The notes under the pieces were generated by a model, which saw only the letters and a program-made list of their open reading frames with translations, did no database searches and had not been told where the DNA came from. From the NCBI GenBank assembly GCA_017441525.1, contig JAFRXJ010000023.1, positions 1 to 42,032 of the forward strand: 42,032 nucleotides of DNA, in the 5' to 3' direction. Of the stretch, positions 18,465 through 27,767 are shown piece by piece. How positions within the stretch are numbered: the first letter of the stretch is position 1; each line of letters opens with the position of its first letter. Position numbers and translations under genes: made by a program. The DNA comes from Acholeplasmatales bacterium. GTDB taxonomy: Bacteria; Bacillota_I; Bacilli_A; Acholeplasmatales; Anaeroplasmataceae.

Positions 18465-18875
18465 ATAATTTATCGCATCGATATAGCTTAACTCAAATCT
18501 TCCAGCGAATGTTTCTGTACAAACACTTCTAATAAAATTAACTTTTCTAAAGTCTTCTCTTTCATCTACCTTAGATAAATGAACCTCAATTTTAGGTCCC
18601 TGAAACATCTCTAGGGCATCATGAATTGCGACTGATGTATGAGTATAAGCACCTGGGTTTATAACTATAGCATCAAAGCTAAATAAAGCTTCTTGAATCT
18701 TAGTTACAATATCGCCCTCATAATTAGATTGATAAAATGAAACATCAAAAAAGCCATCTGCTTCTTTTTTTATTAATTCATTAATTTCATCTAATGTTTT
18801 ACTACCATAATGCTCCTTAGGTCTTTTACCTAGCATATTTAAATTAGGTCCATTAATTACTAATACCTTTTTCAT
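18447..18875 (-). CDS. aroQ: Type II 3-dehydroquinate dehydratase
   Basis: AroQ dehydrates 3-dehydroquinate to 3-dehydroshikimate in the shikimate pathway. The 142-residue flavodoxin-like protein has NGPNLNMLGKRPKEHYG (8-24), with the catalytic Arg and Tyr of the lid. It also has YQSNYEGD and INPGAYTHTSVAIHDAL, with the catalytic His, and ends in EVHLSKVDEREDFR. All expected active-site residues are present. The start overlaps the aroK stop by four bases (ATGA). Together with aroK and the distant pheA it indicates aromatic amino-acid synthesis. Confidence 0.96.
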   Translation of the reverse strand: MKKVLVINGPNLNMLGKRPKEHYGSKTLDEINELIKKEADGFFDVSFYQSNYEGDIVTKIQEALFSFDAIVINPGAYTHTSVAIHDALEMFQGPKIEVHLSKVDEREDFRKVNFIRSVCTETFAGRFELSYIDAINYLKNIK

Positions 18876-19351
18876 TTTATCTCCTCACATATTTTATTGA
18901 TTGCTTCATCGATATTTGAATTATCTACCTTTATATCAGCAAAGAAATCATATAAATCTTTTCTTTCCTCATATAATGTATAAACAGTTTTAGTTTGAAG
19001 CAATGGTCTTACTGTATCAGATAATGCTAATCTCTTTTCTAATTCTTTTAAATCAACATTTAAAAATACACAAAGTCCATTCATCAAATTCTTATGCTCT
19101 TTATTTTTAATTATTCCTCCACCAGTGGAAATAATTACATTATCTAAATCCATAAATTCCTTTAAGGTATTAGTTTCTAATTCTCTAAAGAATTTTTCTC
19201 CATAGGCTTCAAATATTTCATCAATAAACATTCCAGCCTTCATTTCAATATAATTATCCATATCAATGAATTTATAATTAATTTTTTCGGCAAGCTTTTT
19301 ACCAAGTGTAGATTTACCACAGCCTGGCATACCAATTAGATATATTTTCAT
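18872..19351 (-). CDS. aroK: Shikimate kinase
   Basis: This enzyme phosphorylates shikimate at the 3-hydroxyl using ATP. From ATG at 19351 it has 159 residues. It shows Walker A GMPGCGKST (7-15), the shikimate-binding DMDNYIE and FRELE segments, and the STGGGI loop. The LID arginine lies in SDTVRPLL. An in-frame GTG four codons upstream is part of the ribosome site region (AGGTGG) and is not preferred. The start overlaps the miaA stop (ATGA) and the stop overlaps the aroQ start, so miaA-aroK-aroQ are tightly coupled. Confidence 0.95.
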   Translation of the reverse strand: MKIYLIGMPGCGKSTLGKKLAEKINYKFIDMDNYIEMKAGMFIDEIFEAYGEKFFRELETNTLKEFMDLDNVIISTGGGIIKNKEHKNLMNGLCVFLNVDLKELEKRLALSDTVRPLLQTKTVYTLYEERKDLYDFFADIKVDNSNIDEAINKICEEIK

Positions 19352-20241
19352 GATTCTAACCACCTATCGACATCTAATATAATATCATTTAACACTTCAT
19401 CATGGCTCTTATTAGTTAAATCATAAAAATGTGTATCCATTTGATTTCTAAACCATGTTTCCTGTCTTTTAGCTAAATGTCTAGTATTTTTCTTAATTTC
19501 ATCTACTGCGCTCTCTAAAGTAATTAGTCCATCAAAATATGGTACTAGCTCCTTATAGCCAATAGCGTGAGGATAAATATTATCATCATATAATGATTTA
19601 ACCTCATCTAAAAGACCATCATTAATCATTATATCTACTCTTTTTTCAATTCTTTCATATAACTTTTCTCTTTCCATAGAAAGATAAATAATGAAATAAT
19701 CATATACTTTTTCATTCTTTTTATCGAATGAATGAATAGATTGATTAAGCTCTTCTTTAACCTCTAGGGCTCTTAATACTCTCTTTCTATTATTTGGATG
19801 TATCTTTTCCATATCAATATTAGGATCTTTTTCTAATAATAATTTATATAATTCATCATTAGAATAATCCTTATATTTATCAGCAAATGAAAAATCTCTT
19901 TCAGATGCATTAAATTCATAATTATATAATACACTTTCAATATATAAGCCTGTGCCACCTGATATAATACAAGGCTTATTAGATTCTTCAATTATTTTTC
20001 TTGCTGCATCCTGGAAATCTTTAACACTATAATTATCCTTTGGATCTAGAATATCTATTAAATAATGCTTAACGCCATCCATCTCTTCTTTAGTTGGCTT
20101 AGCACTACCGATATCTAATCTTTTATATATAGCTACTGAATCTCCAGATATTATTTCAAAATTATAATGCTTAGCTAAATCAATAGCTAGCTTAGTTTTA
20201 CCTACCGCTGTAGGTCCTACAACAACCAATACCTTTTTCAT
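19348..20241 (-). CDS. miaA: tRNA dimethylallyltransferase MiaA
   Basis: MiaA transfers a dimethylallyl group from DMAPP to adenosine-37 of tRNAs reading UNN codons. The 297-residue protein has the P-loop GPTAVGKTKLA (9-19), the substrate-binding SGDSVAIYKRLDIGSAKPT segment (32-50) and ISGGTGLYIESV. It also has RKRVLRALE, and the C-terminal RHLAKRQETWFRNQ motif that binds the anticodon stem. Length is normal. It overlaps mutL by four bases upstream and aroK by four downstream. The mutS-mutL-miaA order is widespread in Firmicutes. Confidence 0.96.
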   Translation of the reverse strand: MKKVLVVVGPTAVGKTKLAIDLAKHYNFEIISGDSVAIYKRLDIGSAKPTKEEMDGVKHYLIDILDPKDNYSVKDFQDAARKIIEESNKPCIISGGTGLYIESVLYNYEFNASERDFSFADKYKDYSNDELYKLLLEKDPNIDMEKIHPNNRKRVLRALEVKEELNQSIHSFDKKNEKVYDYFIIYLSMEREKLYERIEKRVDIMINDGLLDEVKSLYDDNIYPHAIGYKELVPYFDGLITLESAVDEIKKNTRHLAKRQETWFRNQMDTHFYDLTNKSHDEVLNDIILDVDRWLES

Positions 20242-22040
20242 TTTGATTGAATCCTTTCAAACATTTTTTCGATATCAGGTATTGATAATTTAATGATAGT
20301 AGGTCTTCCATGAGGACATGTATATGGATTCTTACATTTATTTAGTCTTTCCATTAATACACTAACCTCATCATTAGATATTCTATGATTAGCTTTAATA
20401 GATGCCTTACAGCTGATTTGTTTAGTGATATAATCTCTAAAATACATTATATCAATCTTTTTATTCTCAGCCATCATCTCTATAATATCTAAGATACAAT
20501 CAGTAGAATTTGAATCAGAAACCCAAAGCGGAATAGATCTTAATGTAAAATCAACTGGACCCGACTGTTCTAACCTAAATCCTATCTTTTCAAATTCATC
20601 TAAATGTTCTGATATAAATAACGCTTCTGATTTAGAGAATGTTAATATATCAGGTATTAATAAATCAGTTATAGGCTGATTTGGATTAGATAATAATTCA
20701 TAATAATATTCATAATTGACTCTTTCTGCCGCAGCATGTTGATCAACTAAATACATACCATCATCATTTTGGAATATTAAATAAGTACCAAATACTTCTC
20801 CTACATATTCCATATATGGTATTTTCTTATCTATTATTATTTCAGTATTTTCCTTAACGATATCCATTGTTGAATTATAATCATTTACTACTTTTTCCTT
20901 TGGTTTTTCAGTAACTGATTTGATTTCTACCTTAGATAAATCCTTATTAGTTAAATCACTAACATAAACTGTTTGTTCTTCAAACATAGGCTGTTCAAAG
21001 ATTGTAGTCTTAATATATGCTTGTTTAGGAGTTAATTCCCTTGTAGGAATATGCTTATATGATTCAAGCATATTTTTTATTTCTTTTATTAATCTTTCAC
21101 AGATTTTATCTTCATTAGATATCTTAATTTCAGTTTTAGTCGGATGCACATTAACATCAATCAATAATGGATCAATTTCAAAATACATTATACCTAATGG
21201 ATATTTATTAATTGGAATATATGTAGCAAATGCTTCTGTCACTGCCTTAGTGATATTATAATTCTTTACATATCTTCCATTACAAATCATTGTTATTTCT
21301 AGCTTGTTAGATCTATAAACCTCAGGTTTAGCGAATAATAATTTAACATTATATCCTAAATCTGTATATGAGGCTGAAATAGTCTTTTTAGCCACATCAG
21401 TTCCATATAATTCAGCCATTAGTGTTAAATCATTATTTTGTCCTGTAGTTTGAAATATAACCTTATCGTCTGAATAAATCATAAATTTAATATCAGGATG
21501 TGCCATAGCTATTCTATCTATAAAAAACATAATAGATGATAATTCAGTTTTGGCAGGCTTTAGATATTTCAATCTAGCAGGGGTATTATAGAATAAATTA
21601 CTAACATTAATAGTTGTTCCCTTATTATGGTTAATAATACCGTCTTTTTGTTTAATGCCATATTTATATTGGCACATATAGCCTTCTTTTCCATCTTGAG
21701 AAGATGAAATAGTCATATTACTAACCTCGGCAATAGACGCGATAGCTTCGCCTCTAAAGCCTAATGTTTTAATTCTTTGTAGATCATATTCATTTTTAAT
21801 TTTAGATGTAGCATGTGGTAAGAAGGCTAATAAGACATCGTCTTTATCCATTCCTTCTCCATCATCTACAACAATAATTTCATCTATGCCACCATTTTTT
21901 AAATAAACCTTAATCATAGAAGCTTTAGCATCAATTGAATTTTCAACTAACTCCTTAACGACAGATGATGGTCTTTCAACTACCTCTCCTGCCGCGATTA
22001 GGTTTGCAAGCTTAGGAGACATTTTAACAATCTTTGACAT
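20238..22040 (-). CDS. mutL: DNA mismatch repair endonuclease MutL
   Basis: MutL links MutS recognition to strand excision. The 600-residue protein has the GHKL ATPase N-terminal domain with LIAAGEVVERPSSVVKELVENSIDA, DDGEGM, TLGFRGEA and the NLFYNTPARLKYL segment. The C-terminal dimerisation/endonuclease domain carries DQHAAAERVNYE, the metal-binding motif of nicking MutL proteins. It also has CKASIKAN and CPHGRP. It is therefore the self-nicking type used where MutH is absent. The ribosome site AAGGAG lies in the last codons of mutS, one base separates mutS and mutL, and the end overlaps miaA. Confidence 0.97.
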   Translation of the reverse strand: MSKIVKMSPKLANLIAAGEVVERPSSVVKELVENSIDAKASMIKVYLKNGGIDEIIVVDDGEGMDKDDVLLAFLPHATSKIKNEYDLQRIKTLGFRGEAIASIAEVSNMTISSSQDGKEGYMCQYKYGIKQKDGIINHNKGTTINVSNLFYNTPARLKYLKPAKTELSSIMFFIDRIAMAHPDIKFMIYSDDKVIFQTTGQNNDLTLMAELYGTDVAKKTISASYTDLGYNVKLLFAKPEVYRSNKLEITMICNGRYVKNYNITKAVTEAFATYIPINKYPLGIMYFEIDPLLIDVNVHPTKTEIKISNEDKICERLIKEIKNMLESYKHIPTRELTPKQAYIKTTIFEQPMFEEQTVYVSDLTNKDLSKVEIKSVTEKPKEKVVNDYNSTMDIVKENTEIIIDKKIPYMEYVGEVFGTYLIFQNDDGMYLVDQHAAAERVNYEYYYELLSNPNQPITDLLIPDILTFSKSEALFISEHLDEFEKIGFRLEQSGPVDFTLRSIPLWVSDSNSTDCILDIIEMMAENKKIDIMYFRDYITKQISCKASIKANHRISNDEVSVLMERLNKCKNPYTCPHGRPTIIKLSIPDIEKMFERIQSK

Positions 22041-22041
22041 A

Positions 22042-24588
22042 TTATATCTCCTTTAGCATATTTAAAATATTTAGGGCTTCAATAGGTGATATTCTATTAA
22101 CATCAACCTCATCTAATGCTTTTTTAATCTTTTCAGCCTTAGATTCTTCAACAACCTCAGGCTTAGCTTCATATTCATCAAAATTAAATAAATCTAAGCT
22201 AATACTGTTATTAGTATTGTTATCCTCTTCAAGCTTTTGTAATACTTGCTTACTTCTTTCAATTAAGCTCTTAGGTAAGCCTGCAAGTGAGGCAACATTA
22301 ATACCATATGATTTATCTGTAGGTCCATCTATTACCTTATGTAAGAATACAACACCACTATCAGTTTCTTTAGCTTCTACATGGACGTTCTTTAATCTCT
22401 TTAATTTAGATTCTAATGCAGTTAATTCATGATAATGTGTTGAAAATAATGTAATACATCCAACCTTCTCATGTAAATATTCTAAAATAGATTGAGCTAG
22501 TGCCATACCATCAAATGTTGCAGTACCTCTTCCTATTTCATCAAATAATACTAAGCTATTTTTAGTAGCATTAGAAATTGCATAATTAGCTTCAGTCATT
22601 TCAACCATGAATGTTGATTGACCTGATACTAAATCATCTGATGCACCTATTCTTGTATAGATTGAATCAAATATCATTAAATCTGCAGACTTCGCAGGAA
22701 CAAATGATCCAATTTGAGCAAGAATAATTATTAATGCTAACATTCTCATATAAGTAGATTTACCACTCATATTAGGTCCTGTTATTAACATCATATTATA
22801 TTTATTGATTACACAGTCATTAACAATATAATCAGGACCTATAATTGTTTCTAATACTGGGTGTCTTCCATCTACAATATTGACTACTCTATTTTCATTA
22901 AATGTTGGTCTAACATAATTATATTTTAATGCAATATCAGATAATGAAATAAAACAATCAATCACAGATATTACATCAGCAAGCTTTTGAAGGCTTACTA
23001 TATATTTACAAGCTTCATTTCTTAAGCCTACAAATAATTCATATTCAATAGCTTCTATTTGGTCTTTCGCATTTAATACCATTTCCTCATATTGTTTTAA
23101 TTCAGGAGTAATAAATCTTTCTGCGTTAACCAATGTAGCTCTTCTTTGATAATTTAGGTCTTCAGGAATATCTTTTATTGCCCCCTTAGAAACTTCAATA
23201 AAGTAACCTGTTACTCTATTGTATCCAACCTTAAGGGTTTTAATATTAGTTAATTCCTTTTGTTTAGCTTCATAATTTAAAATCCATTCCTTACCATTTT
23301 TAGAAATGTTTCTAATTTCATCAAGCTTTTCATTAAAGCCATCATTAATTAAGCCACCCTCTTTAACAGATAATGGTGGATTATCAACTAAGCTAATATC
23401 TAACAAATGACATAAATCTTCATGAATATCGATTGATTCTGATAATTCTTTTGCCTCAGCTAAATCTAATTTAGCTAAAGAATCTACTAATGTAGGCATA
23501 GCATGTAAGCTTCTTCTTAGCCATACTAAGTCTTTAGCATTAGCACTACCAGATGACATTCTACCGATAATTCTTTCTAAGTCATATACATTTTTAAATT
23601 CTTGTTTAATATCATTTTTAACAATAATATTTTTATTAAATGAATCAACAAAATCCAATCTTTTATTTATCTCAAATAAATCAGTTAATGGTTTATCAAT
23701 CCACTTATGTAATAATCTAGAACCCATTGCGGTTTGACATTTATCAATAAGCCATAATAAAGAACCATTCTTTTGTCCTAATCTTAGTGTCTCTACTAAT
23801 TCTAGATTCTTCTTTGTGAAGGCATCTAGATGCAAGTATTCCTTTGGATTATATGACATGAACTCTTTGAAAAATGTTGGTTCACATTTTTTAGTTTCTA
23901 TAAAATATTGAACTAAAATACCAATCGCTTTATGGTAAATAGGCAAAATACCTTTAGCTATATATAATAGATTATCTGGAATTTCATAATTTGAAATATA
24001 TGATAATGATATTTGATTATTAATAATAAAATCGATAATTCTCTTATTATTGAAATCCTCAGTTAATACTATTTCTTTAATATGTAATGATAATATTTCA
24101 TTCATCAATACATCAATAGATTTATATATAGCTACATAGCCTTCACCTGTAGTCATATCACTATAGCATAATACATATTCTCTTTTTATATTGATTATAG
24201 ATGCGATAAAATTATTTTCTTTATCCTCAAGACCTGAATCTATAGTTCCTGGAGTAATAATTTTTATTATTCCTCTTTTTACAAGTCCAACTGCAGATTT
24301 AGGATCTTCTATTTGTTCTCCTATCGCAACCTTATATCCCTTAGATACAAGCTTTTCTATATATTGATCAGCAGCATGAAAAGGAACACCACACATTGGT
24401 ACTCTCTCTTCTCTTCCTGCATCTTTTCCCGTTAGAGCTAATTCTAGTTCTCTTGATGCTGTGTAGGCATCATCAAAAAACATTTCGTAGAAATCTCCAA
24501 CACGATAAAACAATAAATATTCCTTATAATTATTTTTAATTTCAAGGTATTGCTCAATCATTGGGCTATATTTTAGTTCAGCACTCAT
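22042..24588 (-). CDS. mutS: DNA mismatch repair protein MutS
   Basis: MutS recognises mismatches and small loops. The 848-residue protein has the N-terminal mismatch-binding domain with YRVGDFYEMFFDDA (Phe of the GxFYE motif at about 32). It has connector and lever domains, the clamp, and a C-terminal ABC ATPase. The ATPase shows Walker A GPNMSGKSTYMR, signature STFMVEM, Walker B LVLFDEIGRGT and STHYHEL. A final tail DVNRISPIEALNILNML matches the tetramerisation/beta-clamp end of MutS1. It follows the upstream tail-anchored gene by two bases and precedes mutL by one. Confidence 0.97.
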   Translation of the reverse strand: MSAELKYSPMIEQYLEIKNNYKEYLLFYRVGDFYEMFFDDAYTASRELELALTGKDAGREERVPMCGVPFHAADQYIEKLVSKGYKVAIGEQIEDPKSAVGLVKRGIIKIITPGTIDSGLEDKENNFIASIINIKREYVLCYSDMTTGEGYVAIYKSIDVLMNEILSLHIKEIVLTEDFNNKRIIDFIINNQISLSYISNYEIPDNLLYIAKGILPIYHKAIGILVQYFIETKKCEPTFFKEFMSYNPKEYLHLDAFTKKNLELVETLRLGQKNGSLLWLIDKCQTAMGSRLLHKWIDKPLTDLFEINKRLDFVDSFNKNIIVKNDIKQEFKNVYDLERIIGRMSSGSANAKDLVWLRRSLHAMPTLVDSLAKLDLAEAKELSESIDIHEDLCHLLDISLVDNPPLSVKEGGLINDGFNEKLDEIRNISKNGKEWILNYEAKQKELTNIKTLKVGYNRVTGYFIEVSKGAIKDIPEDLNYQRRATLVNAERFITPELKQYEEMVLNAKDQIEAIEYELFVGLRNEACKYIVSLQKLADVISVIDCFISLSDIALKYNYVRPTFNENRVVNIVDGRHPVLETIIGPDYIVNDCVINKYNMMLITGPNMSGKSTYMRMLALIIILAQIGSFVPAKSADLMIFDSIYTRIGASDDLVSGQSTFMVEMTEANYAISNATKNSLVLFDEIGRGTATFDGMALAQSILEYLHEKVGCITLFSTHYHELTALESKLKRLKNVHVEAKETDSGVVFLHKVIDGPTDKSYGINVASLAGLPKSLIERSKQVLQKLEEDNNTNNSISLDLFNFDEYEAKPEVVEESKAEKIKKALDEVDVNRISPIEALNILNMLKEI

Positions 24589-24590
24589 AA

Positions 24591-26243
24591 TTATTTACCC
24601 TGTAAAATTATAACTAATACGATAATAGCAGCAACAACAGCTAGACCTAAGAAAATAGATATTAAGGCAGTCTTAACTGTAGTATTATTTGCAAGTTTCA
24701 TTATTTTTTCTGATCCGTAGAATTCATTCTTTTCAACATTATATGCATTAAAGCCTGGAACTTCTTGTTTTTCTTCTTTAACTTCTTCAACAGGCTTATT
24801 CTCAGTAGATAATAATGCGGCAATTTCTTCATCAGATGCACTTTCAACATCAGATAGATCTTCATCTAGCATAACTGGCTGTTCAGCTTGTGCGGCCTCA
24901 ATATCTTCTGCGCTTTCACCATGAACTACATCATCTGATAAATTTTCATATAGTTCTTCAACTGAATCATCAGGAACTTCCACATATTCAACAACCTCTT
25001 CTACTGTATCTTCAGTTACTTCTTCGGTAGCCTCTTCGGGTTGTTTTTGTGAAGGATCTTCATAAACAGCTTCAACGAATTCATATTCTTCGCCTTCTTG
25101 AACATCAATACCTGGATCATCAGGAATTGAAGCTAGTGCTGCTTCTTGTTCAGCTTTGATTCTAGCCTCTTGTTCAGCTTTTAATCTTTCTTCCTCGGCC
25201 TTCTTTGCCTCTTCAGCCTTTCTTATTTCTTCAGCTGCAGCAGCTTCTTCAGCTTCTTTTTCAGCTTCGGCTTCCTCTTCTTCGGCGATTAATACTTGTT
25301 TAAATTCTTCTTTATCTTCATCTTCACCTTTGTAATGAATAACCTTTTTAGGCTTTCCATTACCAAATGCTGATACTGATTTTAAATCAACAGTAAATAT
25401 AAATGGTTGATATTCATCAGGTATTTCAAATCTTCTAATACTTGTCTTATCAAAATTAGCTTTATCAACTAAATAACCTAAATAAGTTATTAATTCCTTT
25501 TTAGACATAGTTGAAGTCATAGGTATATTCATTCTCTTAGTAAATATATCTAATTGGCTTACTGTCATTTCTCTTAAGCCTTCAGCAACCTCATCGTTAT
25601 ATGTGTTTTTACTTTGCATATATGAAAAAATAAAATCGAGGTAATCTTCTTTCTTTAATGCCTGTGGAATCTCTAAACCATATTTCCCAGCTATATCCAT
25701 TATTTCTTGATTAGATGCACTATTTTCTAATGCATCAAATAATACTTTTGTGTTTTGACCATCAAATGTATCTTCTTGTTCTAAGGCAGCACCACTAATA
25801 TAATTGAAATATTGTTCAAAGCTTTCAACAGTAGCTTTCTTTATATTCTTAATGTATGATAATTCTCCATCAGAGAAATCCATTGCTACGAAATTAATTA
25901 ATATTAATTTGAATAAATTATATCTATAGGCATAAAAAGAATCTGGATCATTACAAATTTTTACAAATAGATTAAATAATTGTTGTTCTGAAAAAGAACT
26001 ATAATATTGTAATCTTGAAAAATAATCCTTTGATAATGAATTAGAATTCAAAAATTTAATTCTTTTATTTAATACTGACATTAACGCAAGACAATTCATT
26101 TTTCTAGGAAGTTGAATTCCTCTGTTAATTAAAAAATGATATGCTTGTTCACCTGATAACATAGCGAACTTGCGAATTAATGTGTCAAATTTACTTGTTT
26201 TTCCAAATAAGGTAACTGTGCCCTTTTCAAAATTAATATCCAT
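24591..26243 (-). CDS. Tail-anchored protein of unknown function preceding mutS
   Basis: I do not recognise this 550-residue protein. Residues 1-290 look globular and helical. Two segments resemble SAP/LEM-like helix-loop-helix folds: ASNQEIMDIAGKYGLEIP followed by KKEDYLDFIF, and MTVSQLDIFTKRMNIP followed by SKKELITYLG. Residues 325-370 are a Glu/Ala/Lys-rich helix, 375-500 are strongly acidic and low complexity, and 525-547 form a single hydrophobic helix followed by QGK. There is no signal peptide, so the body should be cytoplasmic and held at the membrane by its tail. It is the first gene of the mutS-mutL-miaA-aroK-aroQ run and has a clear promoter. Link to mismatch repair is only by position. 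Confidence 0.7.
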   Translation of the reverse strand: MDINFEKGTVTLFGKTSKFDTLIRKFAMLSGEQAYHFLINRGIQLPRKMNCLALMSVLNKRIKFLNSNSLSKDYFSRLQYYSSFSEQQLFNLFVKICNDPDSFYAYRYNLFKLILINFVAMDFSDGELSYIKNIKKATVESFEQYFNYISGAALEQEDTFDGQNTKVLFDALENSASNQEIMDIAGKYGLEIPQALKKEDYLDFIFSYMQSKNTYNDEVAEGLREMTVSQLDIFTKRMNIPMTSTMSKKELITYLGYLVDKANFDKTSIRRFEIPDEYQPFIFTVDLKSVSAFGNGKPKKVIHYKGEDEDKEEFKQVLIAEEEEAEAEKEAEEAAAAEEIRKAEEAKKAEEERLKAEQEARIKAEQEAALASIPDDPGIDVQEGEEYEFVEAVYEDPSQKQPEEATEEVTEDTVEEVVEYVEVPDDSVEELYENLSDDVVHGESAEDIEAAQAEQPVMLDEDLSDVESASDEEIAALLSTENKPVEEVKEEKQEVPGFNAYNVEKNEFYGSEKIMKLANNTTVKTALISIFLGLAVVAAIIVLVIILQGK

Positions 26244-26279
26244 AGAATGCCTCCCGAAAAAGAATAATCCATATTATAT

Positions 26280-26308
26280 ATAATATAATATATTTTTGAA
26301 AATTACAA
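26280..26308 (-). promoter_or_regulatory. Promoter for the mutSL run
   Basis: On the minus strand TTGTAA (26303-26308) and TATTAT (26280-26285) are separated by 17 bases, about 35 bases upstream of the first gene. It is divergent from the DJ-1 family promoter. Confidence 0.6.
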
Positions 26309-26334
26309 GTTTATCAGAAGCCATAATATTAATT

Positions 26335-26362
26335 TTGAAAATTAATATATTAATGATATAAT
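26335..26362 (+). promoter_or_regulatory. Promoter for the DJ-1 family gene and yidD
   Basis: TTGAAA (26335-26340) is followed after 16 bases by an extended -10 TGATATAAT (hexamer 26357-26362). GGAGGT at 26375-26380 is the ribosome site for ATG 26386. Confidence 0.75.
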
Positions 26363-26385
26363 TAAATAGATGTCGGAGGTCTTTT

Positions 26386-26922
26386 ATGAAAATTCTAGCA
26401 ATTATTTTTGATGGTTTCGAGGAAGAGGAGGCAATGGCTCCTTTCGCAATTTTAAGAAGAGCAAAGGCTGATTTAACTATTGCTTCTACTAACACTACAG
26501 TTAAAGGAAACCATAATATTTATTTATCAAATATTACTCCACTAAAGGATATAAATTATAAAGATTTTGATTGCTTACTAGTTCCTGGTGGACCACATTA
26601 TGTATTCTTAAGAGAATCAAAATATGTACATGAAATGATCAACTACTTCTTCAATGAAAATAAGATAGTATGTGGTATTTGTGCCGCACCTACAATCTTT
26701 GGTATGCTTGGTCATTTAAAAGATAGAAAATACACTTGCTTTACATCAATGAATGAAGATTTTGGGGGAAAATACCAAGATGCTGGTGTAGTTGTAGATG
26801 ATAACCTAATCACAGCTAAAAGCGTTGCGTATTCGCTAGATTTTGCTTACGCGATCGTTAAAAAGCTATATGGCGAGGCAGTTTTAGACGCCTTATGGAC
26901 TAGAATTTATTATGAGAAATAA
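26386..26922 (+). CDS. DJ-1/PfpI family protein
   Basis: This 178-residue cytoplasmic protein has the DJ-1/PfpI alpha-beta fold. The reactive Cys99 sits in the nucleophile elbow VCGICAAPTIFG, the partner Glu15 lies in GFEEEEAMAP, and LLVPGGPH is the family strand-turn. Members of the DJ-1 branch are linked to repair of glycated molecules, chaperoning or oxidative stress; the 4-methyl-5(b-hydroxyethyl)-thiazole biosynthesis name often attached is not justified here. Its end overlaps yidD by 11 bases. Which activity it has cannot be told from sequence. Confidence 0.9.
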   Translation: MKILAIIFDGFEEEEAMAPFAILRRAKADLTIASTNTTVKGNHNIYLSNITPLKDINYKDFDCLLVPGGPHYVFLRESKYVHEMINYFFNENKIVCGICAAPTIFGMLGHLKDRKYTCFTSMNEDFGGKYQDAGVVVDDNLITAKSVAYSLDFAYAIVKKLYGEAVLDALWTRIYYEK

Positions 26923-27193
26923 ATTACCATTAAAGCTAATAAATTGGTATCAAAATGGTATTTCTCCTAATACTCCTCCTAAATGTAGATATATTCCTAC
27001 ATGTAGCCAATATGCTAAAGAGTGTTATGAAAAATTCAATTTTGTTAAAGCTTCATTTTTAACAACTAAAAGATTATTAAGATGTAATCCTCTTTTTAAA
27101 GGAGGATATGATCCAGTTCCTCTAACAAAAGAAGAAAAAAGAAAAATTGAAGAGGAAAATGAAGAATTATTAAAAAATGAGCAGGAAGATTAA
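26912..27193 (+). CDS. yidD: Membrane protein insertion efficiency factor YidD
   Basis: YidD assists YidC-dependent insertion of membrane proteins. The 93-residue protein has the full motif set: a short amphipathic N terminus (KLINWYQNGISP), CRYIPTCSQYAKECYEK with the conserved Cys pair, and RLLRCNPLFKGGYDPVP. A charged tail (TKEEKRKIEEENEELL) extends beyond the core. It overlaps the DJ-1 family gene, and ATG lies within that gene's last codons. This operon partner is unusual, since yidD more often accompanies rnpA and yidC near the origin. A two-way terminator follows. Confidence 0.95.
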   Translation: MRNKLPLKLINWYQNGISPNTPPKCRYIPTCSQYAKECYEKFNFVKASFLTTKRLLRCNPLFKGGYDPVPLTKEEKRKIEEENEELLKNEQED

Positions 27194-27210
27194 TCCTGCT
27201 CATTTATTTT
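27177..27210. terminator. Bidirectional terminator after yidD
   Basis: ATGAGCAGGA pairs with TCCTGCTCAT (27177-27186 with 27194-27203, loop of seven). TTATTTTTTATTTT follows on the plus strand and a T-run follows on the minus strand. It serves yidD and the convergent 27211-27690 gene. Confidence 0.88.
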
Positions 27211-27690
27211 TTATTTTAATTTGCTTTCTACTACTTTTAATCTATCTGCATATCCTAGCTTTTTATAATATGCAGCTGCCATCATATAATCACCAGATAA
27301 TTCATATAAATATGCATCTTTTGCCATACCATCAATACTAGATTCTTTAATTGATTGATATCCAATTAAATCAAATCTATTGTATTTTAATAATATTCTT
27401 TCAAGACCTGTAAAATGTTGATCTCTATAATCCTTATCTACTTCTTCAGTATTTATAATACTAATGATTTTATCATTAGCTTCTTTAGTAGATTGATCTA
27501 AATCTCTATATCCTAATTCATTCATTAGATTTTCATATACTGCCTTATACATAATTCTTTCGTTCTCAAAATTATTATTATCATCAGACATCATATTAAA
27601 TGCTTCTAAATCCATGATATAGCACAATTCGATAGATTCTTTACTTTGAGTTCTAACACCTAAAAATTTTAACATTTCTTCTACATTCAT
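27211..27690 (-). CDS. Small helical protein of unknown function
   Basis: This 159-residue acidic protein is one I do not recognise. It is predicted largely helical, with no signal peptide, membrane helix or cysteine-cluster. The C-terminal stretch (YLYELSGDYMMAAAYYKKLGYADRLKVVESKLK) resembles a tetratricopeptide-like helix pair, which may mediate protein contacts. It stands alone with an extended -10 element (TGATATACT, hexamer 27715-27720) and a GGGG-type ribosome site. It ends at the terminator shared with yidD, and it borders the relBE cassette. Confidence 0.65.
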   Translation of the reverse strand: MNVEEMLKFLGVRTQSKESIELCYIMDLEAFNMMSDDNNNFENERIMYKAVYENLMNELGYRDLDQSTKEANDKIISIINTEEVDKDYRDQHFTGLERILLKYNRFDLIGYQSIKESSIDGMAKDAYLYELSGDYMMAAAYYKKLGYADRLKVVESKLK

Positions 27691-27749
27691 ACTAAAAACC
27701 CCGCATATATTAATAGTATATCATAATTTATTTTAATAATCTAATTTTG

Positions 27750-27767
27750 AAAACATTTTATTTATAT
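27750..27767. repeat. 18-bp direct repeat, relE end copy
   Basis: AAAACATTTTATTTATAT, identical to the copy at 28456-28473. It carries the last two codons and stop of relE (minus strand TAT AAA TAA). Together the copies bound the relBE cassette. Confidence 0.75.

Noticed and set aside
22034..22432. Plus-strand open frame opposite mutS
   Set aside because: Low-complexity Ser/Leu product antisense to the MutS C-terminal region; shadow frame.
26274..26495. Minus-strand open frame across the divergent promoter region
   Set aside because: It overlaps the start of the DJ-1 family gene in antisense and both promoters, with no ribosome site.
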